A stretch of DNA of 64,000 bases, from the NCBI GenBank assembly GCA_051453625.1, contig JBOZIK010000001.1, positions 2,432,622 to 2,496,621 of the forward strand. Direction: 5' to 3'. The stretch comes from Welwitschia mirabilis. Taxonomy: Eukaryota; Gnetophyta; Gnetopsida; Welwitschiales. This document shows positions 33,900 through 47,800 of the stretch, piece after piece. Each line of letters starts with the position of its first letter. The first letter of the stretch is position 1. The position numbers and the translations under genes are program-made. The notes below the pieces were generated by a model. The model was not told the DNA's origin. It searched no databases and was given only the letters and a program-made list of their open reading frames with translations.

Positions 33900-35236
33900 G
33901 AGATTTTGTGTTAATAAAACCTTAGTTTTAATAATTCTACATATCAAATGTGATGTGTCTAATGTGTAGATAATATAATTGAAGAATACTTGAGTTGTGA
34001 ATAAGGATTAACCTAGTAAAACCTCAAAGCTCAAAGTACATAAAAGCTTCATCTCAAAAATCATGAAGGATAAACAAATTTAATTGAAGACATCTACATA
34101 TCTAAATACATATATCTTAAAGACATTTTCTATCTTAAATAAGTCTAAGATAAATTAAGATTCTCATAGCTAAAATATGTTTATCTTGATGAAGAAATTT
34201 ATATTTAACCAAGAACCTAAAAGATGTCAAAAACATCTAGCAAACTAAAGACATTGGTATAGCTTCAACTATTTGAGGACATCTATGAATCAAAGATATC
34301 TATGCTAAATTAAAAGAGATAATAGAGGAAAATTATGCCATGATGAATTATCTACATTTTAAAGAATCATGTAAGTTTTACATGATAAATTCATGATATC
34401 TAAGGTTCATAGATATAGTAGTTTAAGGATGATTAAAATCTAAGTAGTTTGATGAAAAACATCTTTCAAGATAAAGATGTCTATATTACATAAACATTTA
34501 CTACAAAAAAGACATCTATCCTAAAAAATTAATAAAAAATAAAATATTTATTGAATGCTAAAATCTTAGTTATTTATAGCTATTACATAGTATTTAAACA
34601 TTTTCAAATGTCTATATCACCAAAGTAAAGGATAAGAAAACATCTAAAGCATAAAAGGTAAAGAGTGTTAATAAAAAAGGTTACTGATTTTGATAATTAG
34701 CACTATGAACAAATATTTCTATCTTCTTAATGAGGAGAACCATTTGATAAGGATATTTCTTAAACTTTGGTTCTTCCAAAATTTCATAACTCTGATCTTT
34801 GATACTCGTGGGTGAGTAAAACAAGGAGAACTTAACAATTCCATCAAAGTGTCATATTTTAAGCTTGTTGTTTCTTTGTAAGCAATTATCTATTAGTACT
34901 TCATTATATCATTTTAAAGATCCCTTGCTTGGGATTTTCTTGAGTACTTGACAGAACAACTTGATTTCTATCTATTGTAATTCCTAAGAGGAAAAAAGAA
35001 CTACATTATGAGGAGCATATCATTTATGCATAAGGTTTGTGAAACTCCAAAACTATTATCTTATAGGTTAAGGATATCTAGATGGGTGAAGGAAAGCTAT
35101 CCTCTATTTGTAAACATACTAAGATTAGGAAATCACATTAATTTGGTAAGGTCTTTATTATGTACTATTATTTGATTTCACCTAAGATTTTATTAGTCAA
35201 TATTATTTATCCTCTCCTCTAAATTTTTCAAAATTA
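33900..35236 (+). repeat. Probable 5' LTR of SIRE-like copia element
   Basis: Ends in a C/T-rich stretch (35209-35236) just before a tRNA-Met-type primer site, as SIRE LTRs do. It carries many AGACATCT / AGATGTCT words (for example 34088-34095 and 34475-34482); a similar cluster lies at 38885-39085 in the presumed 3' LTR. The 5' boundary is not resolved. Confidence 0.5.
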
Positions 35237-35238
35237 AA

Positions 35239-35250
35239 TGGTATCAAATG
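35239..35250 (+). promoter_or_regulatory. Copia primer binding site (initiator tRNA-Met type)
   Basis: TGGTATCAAATG against the usual copia TGGTATCAGAGC: nine of twelve match. Gag begins about 50 bp downstream, as in SIRE elements. Confidence 0.7.
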
Positions 35251-35284
35251 AGGTACTCAAAACATCCTTGAGTAAAATATGAAA

Positions 35285-36780
35285 GGAATGCCATTCATTA
35301 GAACTTTTCTTTTCGATGGGACAAACTATACCTATTTAAAGATGAGGGTGCTAGTGTACATATAGTCTTTTGAGTTTTAAATACGAATAATTAGAACCTA
35401 TAGAAACTATTATAAATACTGTATAATATTCCATCACACAAATAAAACCTAGAAGAACTAGGAAAACAAAGAATAGACAACTTTCATGTATGACTCAAAG
35501 GTGAACAATGTTCTTTGAGGAATTAAACTAAATATCCAAATGAAAAATATCATCAGAGATTTGTAATGTCCTAGTGGGAATATATGAAGAAACCTCCATT
35601 GTCAAGTAATTAAGGCTTCTTATATCTAACTAATCAATTTAAAAACCTAAAGATAAATAGTGAAGAGAGCACTTGCGTACTTCACAAGATTCTCTGATAT
35701 AGTAAATGTCATATATGGCATTGATGAAAATCTTCCATAGGATAAGGTAATTCATAAAATTATTAGATGCTTAACTCTAGAATGTAGGCCTAAAACAACA
35801 TCCATGAAAGAATCAAGATACTTTAATACAATAAAGATTGAGGAATTATAAAGTGCTATAATGGTTTATAAGATGAATATAATTTAATATGGTTCTTTAA
35901 AGGAGAATCCTATTACTCTTAAATCTAGTGAAAACCCAAAGTAATATTTTAAAGATAAACAAAAGAAGTATTAAATTGAAATAACTTTAGAATATGGAAG
36001 AATACTTGCTCTTATTAAAATGTGAGTTAAAAGGCTTCTTTCATAAAAGAATAATAGAAAATAGGACTATAGAATATCATTTGGATTTCAAGCTAGATAT
36101 AAGACTAAAGGTAGATCTTCTAATAGCTTCTCATTTTCTTGTAAGACTAACATTTCAAAACTAGAATGTTGTGTTGGTGAAGGACAAAGATACATAGCCT
36201 TAGAATATCCTATATTTAATAAATTACAAGAAAAATCACATAATAAAAAACCTAAGAAGAAGCAATATTTCTTCATAGGTTGGGATGATAATGAGGATGC
36301 ACCTAAAGTAAGGACCTCTGATGATGAAAAAACCCCATTCATATGACATGTCCATTATGCATATCCAAAGTGATAACAAAGAAAGGAAAGGAGAAGACAA
36401 ATTAGAAAGTGAAGGATAAACATGTATAAAACTTTAACATAGATATGATTTAATTTTTGAAGAGTTCAGTAAATTAAAAAACCTATGTTCTAAAATTAAA
36501 AAATCTCTCCATTCTCGTAAATTAACATATGAACATGAAAAAAATATTGTAATAGATTACCATCTGAGAAATTAGCTCTTGAAGTTAAGATTAGTGAAGT
36601 AATGTATGAATTAAAGAATCTTAGGTAGGAACTTAATACTACTAAAAGAATTAATGTGAAGTTTACCAAAGGGAAGGAGACCTTAAACATCATGCTTATA
36701 CAATGTAGAAGTCCAAATGATAAAAGTGGTTTAGGCCACAATGAAGCCTCCACTAGTACTTTAGCATCATTATTTAACAA
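35285..36780 (+). pseudogene. Copia gag (UBN2 type), decayed
   Basis: Frame fragments match the Ty1-copia SIRE gag in order. FDGTNYTYLKMR lies near 35310-35350, a YFTRFSDIVN segment at about 35670-35700 and an IIRCLTLE/ATSMKES-like stretch to about 35830. A charged C-terminal region follows that resembles the family's HEKNIVIDY-type segment (about 36530-36560). No zinc knuckle was found. It formed the particle shell; many stops now break it. Confidence 0.75.
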
Positions 36781-36979
36781 ATGAAACTATAAGCCAAGGT
36801 ATGTGCATATATTTTTTACTAATAATATTACTTTTGATTATTGCTATAAATTCGATCATTATCAATTTAATCATCCTTTTAAGTTTAACACTAGATATTC
36901 TTTTAATAGTACCATAATGCCAAGAAGTATGGTACAACATCTTGCATAGGCTAAACCAAAGATGATATGGATTCCAAAA

Positions 36980-37540
36980 GTAAGACTAGATCTCTTAGCT
37001 TAGATTGCACTATGCACGGTGAAGAAATATTCCGAGTATGGTGATAGTAAGTGTTTAAGATATATGGCTAGAGATGAATCTAGCTTTATCACCTTCATAG
37101 AGCAAGAGAAAGGAGTGGTCACTTTTGATACAAATATGAAGGTTTCCATTAAATATATTGAAATAATTATAGGAGGTAATCTACTTAAGGTAAAATATGT
37201 TTTTTAATAGAAGTATTAAAGCATAATATTCTCAATGTTAGTTATTTATGCGATGAAAAATTCTCTATAACTTGCATCAAATATGGTTGTGTTATTAAAG
37301 AGAATAACTCAAACAAGGTATTATTTGCTAGAATTAGAAAATATGATGTTTACATCACTACTTTATAAGATGTTTATAATAAGAAAACCAAGTTTTTATT
37401 AAGCACTGTAGGTAAAATAAAGCTGTGATACAGAAAGCTTAATCACATAAACAAGGATCACTAAAGACTTTATCTTTAAAATATATGATAAGATGACTTT
37501 TGAAGTTAGAAATTTTTGATGATTGGGTTTTCAAGGAATG
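36980..37540 (+). pseudogene. Copia protease and pre-integrase region, decayed
   Basis: The open frame 37019-37207 contains the stretch that normally reads DSGCSRHMTGD. Here it is DSKCLRYMARD (about 37042-37075), so the catalytic DSG of the protease is lost. VTFDT and NLLKVKYVF follow. Next comes a LKHNILNVSYLCDE-type segment (about 37215-37255) and KLNHINKDH of the GAG-pre-integrase domain (about 37435-37460). The integrase core that should come next is absent. Confidence 0.78.
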
Positions 37541-37554
37541 CCAAAAAAAAAAAA

Positions 37555-38640
37555 GAAATTATCCAGAGCTCAATATGAAATACTCTCAGGAGATCTAATA
37601 GAAAATGGATTTAACAAAGAAACATANNNNNNNNNNNNNNNNNNNNNNNNNNNNNNNNNNNNNNNNTTATTAAAATAGATAGTAAATAACTTACTATTAT
37701 ATAAATCTATGCAGATGGTATCATTTTTTATGCTACTAATGAATCATTATATAAGAAGTTTACTAAGGTTATACAAGATGAATTTGAGATGGGTATCATG
37801 GGAGAAATGAGCAATTTCTTGGGGCTTTAAGTTATGCAACACAAATAAGGTACATTTATTTCTTAATATAAATATATTAAAAATCTATTAGTCAAATATG
37901 GCTTATAGGTTACAAGGCAAAAGATATTTCAATGAGCCATAGCATAAAACTAGATAAGAATGAATATGATAAGAAAGTTGATCAAAAGCTATACACAAGT
38001 ATGATTGATAGTTTATTGTATCTTACTCCTAGTAGATTTGATATCATGTTGAGTGTAAGTATGTGTACTTATTATCAAAATAATCCTAGACAATCACATC
38101 TTATAATAGTTAAAATAATATCTTACTATTTAAAATGTATTACTAATTAAAGCCTTTAGTATTTAAAGGACTCCTACCTTAATCTAGTTGAGTATTGTAA
38201 TGTATATTAGGTAGGTTACAAGAATAATAGGAGGTGGAATAAAAGAAATTACTTCTTTCTCATGCAATGCTTAGTATCTTAGATTAGTAAAAAGAAAAAT
38301 TCAATCATGCTCTTAACTACCAAGACAAAGTACATTACTGCTAAAAGCTACTATACTCAATTACTTTGGATGAAATAAATCTTAAAAATTTTTGAAATAA
38401 TCATGAAGAATATTTCCATTTATTTTAAGAACAAACATGTTATTAACATATTAAAGGTCCAATTCAACACTTAACAACCAAACATATAGACACCAAACAT
38501 AATTTTCTTAGAGATCATGTAAAAAAATGGGAATCATATTTGAATATACTAATATTAATGATCAACTCACTAATGTTTTTACCAAATCACTAAGTGGAGA
38601 TAATTTTATCATATTATGTAGTAACTTAAAGATTGGGCCT
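37555..38640 (+). pseudogene. Copia reverse transcriptase C-terminal half and RNase H, decayed
   Basis: RAQYEILSG...IENGF (about 37565-37610) joins across a 40-N gap (37627-37666) to the palm. There the catalytic YVDD reads YADG (37708-37719), then FEMGIMGE and FLGL. The open frame 37932-38150 has KLDKNEYDKKVDQKLY, SLLYLTPSRFD and SHLI, the conserved end of copia reverse transcriptase. RNase H remnants follow: LVSWISKKKNS-like near 38270, KTKYITAKSY-like near 38320, and DNT/KH-like to about 38600. The gap fits its expected length. Integrase and the N-terminal half of reverse transcriptase are deleted upstream, near the A-run at 37543-37554. Confidence 0.85.
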
Positions 38641-39400
38641 TACCTAATTAGGTAAGTCACTAGGTAATCACTCTCAAAATCTTAACTTAACATTTTAGTA
38701 CTCTATTAGTTGAGATATTAGCTAGAACATAGACTAGTATATCATGTGCATGCTACTTTATTCTTTGTTCAAGATATAATAGTCTAATCTTGAAATTAGT
38801 TGTAGAACATTTCAAAGATTCTATTTTGTAGGAAATATGTCTTTTAAGTTAAAAACAACTAAGCTAGATAAATCTTTCGGTTTGTAGATATCTTTTTCAT
38901 ATACACATTTGGAATTATAGACATCTTTCAAGGTTAGGTAATATTTTATTGATTCTATTTGTTTTTTAAAATAGATGTCTTTGGTTATGAAGAAATTTTT
39001 GTTAAAATTTCATATCAATAGACATATTTATATTCAATATACATCTACTTTATCATTTTAGATATCTTTTAAGTAGCATACTTATTTCACACAATGCATT
39101 CAAAATTAAATGGCATGTTAAAATAAGGGTTTTCAATACTTTTTATATTGGAAAAAGGACTACCATCCCTTATTTTTAGTCCTTCACTTAGTAGGTATCC
39201 CCATTAGAGTGCTTTCTATCCTAATTTTTCTCAGATATCTAAACATAAACATCTTTTCTTTGAATGAAGTATTCATATGCAACAAACAAAATACTATTTT
39301 CTTAGACATGTGCTCTTGTTCATTAGTTATTTCACATTTTCTTATCAGAGTTTAGTTATTCTAGTCTTTTAACTTACTAATGGTGAGGAGAAAACCTTTT
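38640..39400 (+). repeat. Copia 3' region and probable 3' LTR
   Basis: Follows RNase H; 38885-39085 repeats the AGACATCT / AGATGTCT theme of the 5' LTR (38919-38926, 38973-38980). It stops near 39400, where sequence matching the E6 LTR begins. Exact ends were not found. Confidence 0.45.
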
Positions 39401-39697
39401 ATGCTTTAAAAGGAAAGGTGCTTTTAATTCTAAAGAAGATGCAAGACATCATCAAAGTAAAGAAGTGCTAGTGGATAAATTAGGTGAAACATTAGAGTTT
39501 TCTTGCTTTCTTGCTTCTCCAATCAAAGTTTCAAGGCATCTCTAAATTCTCTTCCTTTTCCCTTTATTTTATAACTTGTAAGTTAAACAAGATTATATAA
39601 TTTTTGATTAGTCAATCCTAATCATTCTTATAAAATATTAACATTAATTTTTAACTCAATATACATCTAGTTTATGTACTAAAATAAACAAAAATTA
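39400..39697 (+). repeat. E6 5' LTR, 3' part only
   Basis: Aligns with 44540-44812, for example GTGCTAGTGGATAAAT at 39468 and ATGCTAGTGGATAAAT near 44588. The upstream half is missing, replaced by copia sequence; this could be insertion or deletion. Confidence 0.65.
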
Positions 39698-39700
39698 TTT

Positions 39701-39718
39701 TAGCAATATTGCCAAGGA
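39701..39718 (+). promoter_or_regulatory. E6 primer binding site
   Basis: TAGCAATATTGCCAAGGA, 11 of 18 matches to the Athila site; differences are mainly G to A. Confidence 0.65.
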
Positions 39719-42700
39719 TAATGACATGGTAGCTACTTAGAAAAAGTATAAATTTTTACTCTTTTATAATTTTTTTTTATTAAGTTCACTTTTATTTTTT
39801 AGTGATGGATACTAGTTCCCTCTAATGATATCTAAATTGATCTGATTTTAATATTTCTTTTATGTGTTTATTTTTTATTTCTTTCTAGTGATTGATACTA
39901 TCATTTCTAGTGACACATGAACTAGTCTAGATTTGAGTTTGCTTTAGTTTTCTTTATCATGATTTAATTTAATTATAAGTTTAATAGTATTTTTATAGGT
40001 TATGATAAATAAGGTAAAAAAATAAAAATTGATCTTATATAATTTGCATTCTTTCTTTTGTCTTCTACATTTTTAATTTGGATTTTAAGTTTCTATTCTA
40101 CACATTTTTGGAAATTCACTATCATAAATATTTAAAACATTAAATTTTTTTAGTAATATTGGTTTTAAGTGCATTGCCATTTTTTATTTTTATTACATTT
40201 TTCTATAACACTTTTACCTCAAATACCCTGTGAGATTTTTACAAACTATTGTAATTTTCCTGATCTTGAAATTCTCATTGTAATTAATGTCATCACCTTT
40301 CCTCATTGATGTGACTAACTATTTTACTTGAAATACTCTTAGACTTTATACAAAAAAAATTATCTCTTTTCCTTAAATAATTTTTAATATCAGGCCTCCC
40401 TAAATCCTTAAAAAAATCATGAAAATGTAATCTTTTTATAAAATTCATATATTAGTTTTTGAAACTTGACAAGGGTTAGGAACATGATCCCTTTGGGAAA
40501 TTACATGAAGTATCTTATGAACTTTACTCTATCTATGAAAACCATGAAAATCCATATAACATACCTAATTATGTTTAACCTAAACAAATTATAAGAGATA
40601 ACATTTAGCATAAGGAAATTTTAAAGGGCTACCTTCATCAGAATTATCCTTACCCTTCATCCTCCCTTCCATATTCATTTGATTAATATCCTCTATCCTC
40701 TACATATAGATCAATCACCTTATATTGTATTTGAGAAGCCTTATTTTCCACAAGATAGTATAATCCTATGATTTCCACTACCCCTTATAAGCTTTATTCC
40801 TTATCACCATTTTTCCCCATGCAACAATAATCTTCATTCATCTCCTTTAAGATGTTAGTAAGAAAATTCATGAACACTCAATTCCAAATTAGCCATAATC
40901 ATGAAATAACTTTGAAAAAACACTTCTCTTTCCTAAGTAACAATGAGTAACATTTTCAAACCCATATCCAAATTAACCAATTAATAACTTAGACTAGTTT
41001 TTAAATCATTAGTATTCCCAACCAATAAAAGAAAGACCTTCCTATAGTCCATGAACTTAAAAATTTTGAAAACCTTGAAAGGATTAAGGATAGTATAATC
41101 AATGACACTTAATCCATATCCTTTAGGAATGAAGAAGAAATTAATGATAAAATCCATGAGAATTTTGAGTTTAAGAATGTACTAAAGACAATTGATCATT
41201 CCTAAGAAGTCTATACTTTAAAGGAATATTAAACATATTAGACGATAAGCAATCATCAGAAGATAAGCATCAATTTGAGAAAGGATATAGCTTGGAAAGT
41301 TATAAAGAATGAGTTATTAAGTAAGATCAACAAAGAGGGCATTGAATTACAAAGGATATTACTTAAGAAATCACATGAGAAGAAATCCTACAGTGAACTT
41401 AATTAGGAAAATAACATTAGCAAATAACTCCTATATGATCCATCATATGAAAAATCCTCGTCTTTTCAATGACTCCATAAATCAACCATTGTGTATTCAC
41501 CTTTATTCATTAAGTAAGACCCAAGACTTAATGAAAGAAACAAACATTTGTTAGAATTAAAAGCACAATTCAAAAACCTTAGACATGATCCCTCCAATGA
41601 AAATATACCTTATCAAATGATTTCCAATTCATTTTTTTCCTTCTTTCTAAATGATGTCTTACAAGAGTTATTGAATAAAAATAGATAAGCTAAGAAATGA
41701 ACTATTTTTTATTTCAAATGCATAAAACTTTTTACTTGTACTAATGTTCTTTCTAATTTTATAAACTCTTTCATAGAAATCTACATAGATTTTCTCCCAG
41801 TTTAGAATGGTTTGTAAAGTTTTAAATCATCCAACTTGTATTTCCACACTCTTAATCCTTCACACATATATCACCATAGAATATTTTAAGTTTTTATATT
41901 ATATTTTTATTTTTTAATAGATTCTTCATTTAGGATAGATTTTTTGAAAAAAATAAAAGTGTTAAAAACATTTATGCCTGATGGTCTTTCTTGCCTAAAA
42001 GCTCATAAGCATTACCACCTATACAATCATCACCTTAAATTCTTTCACTTAGGGAATCCAAAATTTTATCTCCTTAAGCCTCTCCATTTATCTTTCTCAT
42101 TTTCTAATAACTATACTAAGCTAATAAACCATCCACCCTACCATTTATTTATGAATTTTTTATACTTATAGACTAAGGTTAATGGACTTTAATTAAAAAT
42201 AGATAATAATTGATCTCATTATCACTTAAGTAATGATTACGATTAAGTTAAATTATGGATTTTTAAGGAAGAGAAACACTTGCTTTAAGTTTGATCATTA
42301 AAGGAATAATCACTTAAGGTCTTTATTTCAGTAAAATATGGCTAAAAAAAGTGAAATCTACCTTCATATCATGATTCTTATTTTTAATGCTTTTGATGGG
42401 AATAAAATTTTTCTTTATTTGGATAATGAGTTAATGGTCCCTCTTATGTGCATTCAAAGATTAATATGAGAAGAATAACAAAAAGAAAAATAATCTCTCT
42501 TCTCTAAATAAACATCTCATTAATCACTTAATTAGGTTTAGTTAACTATATCAGAGCTATGAATGCTCACTAGCAATGTAGCTCTAATGATTTAATTGTG
42601 ACATTACTAATTGCATTAGGGTTATAAATGCTAACTGGTAATGAAATACTAATTTCTTCATAAAACAACATACTTAACTCTATTGGAAGAAAATGTTATA

Positions 42701-43940
42701 GCATTGGATGCTTAATCTAATTAAAAGAATTAAAAGTAAGAACATATATGATTATAGAAAAGGAAAATAAAGAAAAAAAAGGAAAATTAAAGGCCTTTTG
42801 TATTTTTTTTGTCCTTTAATCTTCATACTTGAGATTCATTATAATTTCTTGAATTCTTATAAGTTACTCAGAAAAAACTAAACTTAGTTGACATTGAGAT
42901 CCACTAAAAATACAAAAACATAATAAGGGTAATTAACTTAGGTAGGTTTACTTGTTTACTTATTAATTTTATGGTTAAATCCTTTAACACATTTTTCATT
43001 TTCCATCTCCATATCCATCACTTCACTTCCATTTTCATGATAAATAATACCATAAGGTAATAACTACTTTTATAAATTAATTTTTCCCTTATAAATTATA
43101 GGAAATAATAAAATGATCATATTGCCTTAGATGGTTGTTTCCATTTTTGTATCTTAATTACATTGCTTTACATCTCTATTTTTTAATAAAAGAACTTGCA
43201 AGATTTTTTTAAGGATATGTCCTCAAAATTGTTTTAACACTTTCTATCATTAAACTTTGAGGAGAAAGTTTAATTTTGATTAGGGGTATCACATCCATTT
43301 TTACAAAATTTTTAAATTTTAATGCCTCAATTTTAGAAAATTGATCATAAATTTTTCAACAATATATCATTTTTCATACTTAAGTATTTAACCTTAAACA
43401 ATTTTTTCATGTTAATCATTTTGTTATCAATGTTTTGCTAAGAAATATAACAAAAGTCTAGTTATAGGTATGTTAACATGTAAAAATCAATATTTTGATC
43501 AAGTTAATTAACTAATTTATCTTAATACAAGGCATTAATATAATTAATTTATTATAAAAATGTCTTATATTACTTTCTTTATTAATTATGAAATTATCAT
43601 CTTCCCATGAAATTTTTAGGATATTGATCACAATTTAAAGGACGTGCTTTAAAATGATGATTATCTAGGCTAAAACATTGGTATGGTTATCTAGGTTACC
43701 TCATGATATTGATCCTTTTGAGCATATCACCTAAAGTCTCACATTTTAGACTTGTCATAAAAAATCAAGTAAATTTAATTATGGGCTTGAACATATTTTA
43801 CATTAAAATTAACTAGCATCTCTTACAACACGTAATGGTAATGACAACAACATGTAGTAGTGACATGTAATAGTGTTAAGTAGGACGACAGTGAAAATAC
43901 ATGAAAATATTAGTAATTGACAGAAGTAACAGCATCCAAA
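39719..43940 (+). mobile_element. E6 internal region (same family as E4)
   Basis: About 4.2 kb without recognisable protease, reverse transcriptase or integrase and without an assembly gap. About 40440-41700 reads as one broken, charged frame (pieces include QISHNHEITLKKH near 40890 and the open frame 41342-41554) that E4 shares in part, so some coding function existed; gag is possible but unproven. A degenerate tandem repeat with ATGAATGCT/ATAAATGCTAAC-like words lies at 42545-42655. I infer a non-autonomous element. Confidence 0.6.
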
Positions 43941-43949
43941 ATCCAAGTG

Positions 43950-44812
43950 TTGTATTCATCATGATGATTTCTACCTAATGATAGATGATAAATTCCCTAC
44001 CTAATACTACATATCTTATAGCTACTCATCTAACTCTATAAGATAAAGGCTTGTAACCACCTCTCATCCCATCCTAGCCTATACAAAAGCCTTAAGACTT
44101 TATCTATAACATCCTTTATTTTACAAAGAAAAATAATCCTTGAAGCATTAATGTAACATAACATTATGAGTCTTGTCTTTGTGAAATAATCTTATTGTAA
44201 GGATAGCTTAAAGAGTCTCATCTAACTTCCTACTTATTTTCGTTATGTAATGTATCTTTTCTAATTAATATAAAGTAGATATCATTTTAATTATAATTCA
44301 TAACCAACTTTGTACTTTTCATGATTAGTGAATTTACTCTATTAAGTTCTTTTATCAACTAAGTAAACTCATTAGTTAATTGATCTAAGTGCTTTTTAAT
44401 GTGATGGATCTTGAATACACTAAGTTCTTACTTGTCATGTTTATTTTAAAGCTATGAAGAATCAAGTAGCTTTTAAATTCATCAATCCTCATATGATAAA
44501 TGAGATTATATCACTATGAACTAAGTTATTATTACTTGACAGTTTAAAGTATGTTTTAAGAAGGTACAAAACATAATTAGAGTAAAGACATGCTAGTGGA
44601 TAAATCAAGAAAAACCTTGGAGCTTGCTTTCTTTCTTTATTCTTTAATCAAATTTCTAAAACATTTCTTAATTATCTTATTTTTTATTTTATTTTATAAC
44701 TTGCAAGTTAAGTAGGAATATGTATTTTATAATTAGTCAATCCCAAATATTCCTATGGAAGAACAATACTAAGTTTTAACTCAATTTAAATTTGGTTCAC
44801 ATATAAAACAAA
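43950..44812 (+). repeat. E6 3' LTR (approximate start)
   Basis: Matches the E6 5' LTR fragment in its last 270 bp. It also matches the E4 LTR at CTCATGTGATGAATGAG (24179) versus CTCATATGATAAATGAG (near 44488) and at ATCCTAGCCT (near 44075). No primer site follows, as expected for a 3' LTR. Confidence 0.6.
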
Positions 44813-47800
44813 TTAATAATTAGCATTTGACATCCAAAACTATTTTCATAGAGTGACTTGAAATATTTGTTGTCTCCAAAAAAAGATGAATGAACTTGAT
44901 TTTATACATTATTTTAATCAAGTTCAAGCTTAATGTAATAGATAAATCTTACAAGTAATTAATGAATCTAGTTCCATTGCTTTTTTAATATTAGATAGGT
45001 TAACTAATGCCTCTCTAAACTTTGTCCATTTAAAAAGTATCTATTATATTAATTGGATAGTATTCCTATATAAACCTAAAATTAGAGAAAATCATGTTTT
45101 TCAANNNNNNNNNNNNNNNNNNNNNNNNNNNNNNNNNNNNNNNNNNNNNNNNNNNNNNNNNNNNNNNNNNNNNNNNNNNNNNNNNNNNNNNNNNNNNNNN
45201 NNNNNNNNNNNNNNNNNNNNNNNNNNNNNNNNNNNNNNNNNNNNNNNNNNNNNNNNNNNNNNNNNNNNNNNNNNNNNNNNNNNNNNNNNNNNNNNNNNNN
45301 NNNNNNNNNNNNNNNNNNNNNNNNNNNNNNNNNNNNNNNNNNNNNNNNNNNNNNNNNNNNNNNNNNNNNNNNNNNNNNNNNNNNNNNNNNNNNNNNNNNN
45401 NNNNNNNNNNNNNNNNNNNNNNNNNNNNNNNNNNNNNNNNNNNNNNNNNNNNNNNNNNNNNNNNNNNNNNNNNNNNNNNNNNNNNNNNNNNNNNNNNNNN
45501 NNNNNNNNNNNNNNNNNNNNNNNNNNNNNNNNNNNNNNNNNNNNNNNNNNNNNNNNNNNNNNNNNNNNNNNNNNNNNNNNNNNNNNNNNNNNNNNNNNNN
45601 NNNNNNNNNNNNNNNNNNNNNNNNNNNNNNNNNNNNNNNNNNNNNNNNNNNNNNNNNNNNNNNNNNNNNNNNNNNNNNNNNNNNNNNNNNNNNNNNNNNA
45701 AATCAATTCATCATCTCATAACATGGTAAGATATTTTACTTACTCCATCAATGCGTCAATAATTAAATTCATGGTGACTTATTGAAATTTTCCATTATTC
45801 TTAGTAAAGCATGGTAAACTTATGTTAATATTAGTTCTTACTTTATTATATGAATTTAAAGTATGCTAAAATGTATGACTATTATACTAGAAAAAACAAA
45901 TTCATTTCTAATATTTGTTTTTTTTAGGGCTATTTTTTATACCAATCTAAGTTTCTATTTAAGACACTTATCTAGTAGTTACTCTTAATTTTAAGCACAT
46001 TCATGATAAAATCATCCTAAACACATTCTTTCTAAACAACTTGATAGTCACAACTAAAGGCTCTTAATCACATAATTTATTACATATCTATATTAAAAAA
46101 ATGAAAGTTACTTAAATATAATACAAAAAGGAGGGTAAAAAGCATCATACATTTTTACATAAATAAGTATTTTAATTAGGAACATGTGCCTCTTTTTAAG
46201 AACTATAGTAGATGCTTCTTTAAGTTAGAAATATGTAGAATAAGAGTAGAGATGAAAAATTAATTTTTTGAATAGTTCTCTTAATAGAGAGTTAGAATCA
46301 TGAACATCTATAAAGAAATAGTATTACTGAATAGGTTAACAATACCTTTTAGTTTTCTAGTATAATTATAAATAATGCCATCAGATGTTTTAGCATGCAT
46401 CATGTTAAAATATAGCATGAAAAAATTAACTTATTATATTAATTTTGTGAAATAAAGTAACATTACAAAATTTGATATTCTTAATCCTTTTTAGGCTTTA
46501 AAAGTGGTTGATAAGACTTCCAAGAGCTTAAACAATGTAATGTTAATTTCTCGAATTCTCACTTCCCTTTTAGAAGGACCTCCTCTATAAACAATTTTAT
46601 TAGCACTGCATAGTTAAATTTGGTTTATACTAATAAAAGTCCCTTATAAATTCATATTATAAATACCTATAGGTAGTGTATTTATAAGATTAATAAAAAA
46701 TAAGTAAATTTAACACTTATGAATACATTCTCAAAGTGGTGTTAAGTGTTGTTCCTCTATTACTGAATTTAAATGTGGATGCCACATGTCTAAGCTTTTA
46801 AATTTTTTTTTTCTTAAACCATATGAAAATACTTATATTCATTCATAATGTTTGAATTAATTTCTCATAAAAATGGTTATATTTATTGCTAATATACTAA
46901 TCATATTATAACATTAATCATTGATGTAGTTCTAAATAAAGTATAAAAGAAAAGTAATGAAAACGACAATTTTTAGACTTATCACTTCCCTTATCTGATG
47001 CTCTACTAGCATGTTGTTTTTATAAATTAGGCTTAAGGTGGTTTTAGAAGAACACTGTTTCTTGAAGATATATTTATTTTAAAGGATTGTGGATTCAACA
47101 AATAGAATTTTAAATGTTATATAACTTATTAATAATAATAGCCTTACTTATTTCAAGTTACAAGATTTTTTTAAGACATAATATCCATTTGATTAATAAT
47201 GATAAATCCATGTGGGATTCTCTTTAGTAGATAAATGGATCATATTTATTACCCTTTAAAGTTAAAAACTCACTTTACTTTAGTGATCTTCTTCCTTATT
47301 ATTATAATTATGGATGGAATGTGGATGATTTAGAACATATTTAGAAATATCTTTTTTAGTCAATTTGAAAATTACTAGCTTTTCTTAAAGTAAAGTACTT
47401 TCTTTGGTATCTCTTATATCATAAGCCTTTTTTAAGACTTCATTTGCTTCATCTTAGACTTACTTCAAGAGTTTGTTCATCTTATAGCTTGGGTGAATTT
47501 TTTCAATTCTATTTAATTAGTCTTTTAAAGCTTTATAAAGTTTAATCCACATTGAAAAGAGATTTCCTTTATTGATTTGCTTAATCCACCTTCTCTTAGT
47601 CTTTTTCTATAGAAATTCATTCATTGTATTATTTTTATCAAATGTGACCACATCATTATAATCTAGTTTTTCATGAGAAGAATGCTCATATAGATTTATG
47701 TTATTGTAAAAGGCTTATATTCTTTATTTGGTGATCTTTTAAATAAGATCAAAGGCAAAGAAGATCAACTAGATGCTACCAATTATGATACATTAGTAGA

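Noticed and set aside
45094-45729. Two 200-codon open frames on opposite strands
   Set aside because: Both consist of the 595-N gap; only a few real codons remain.
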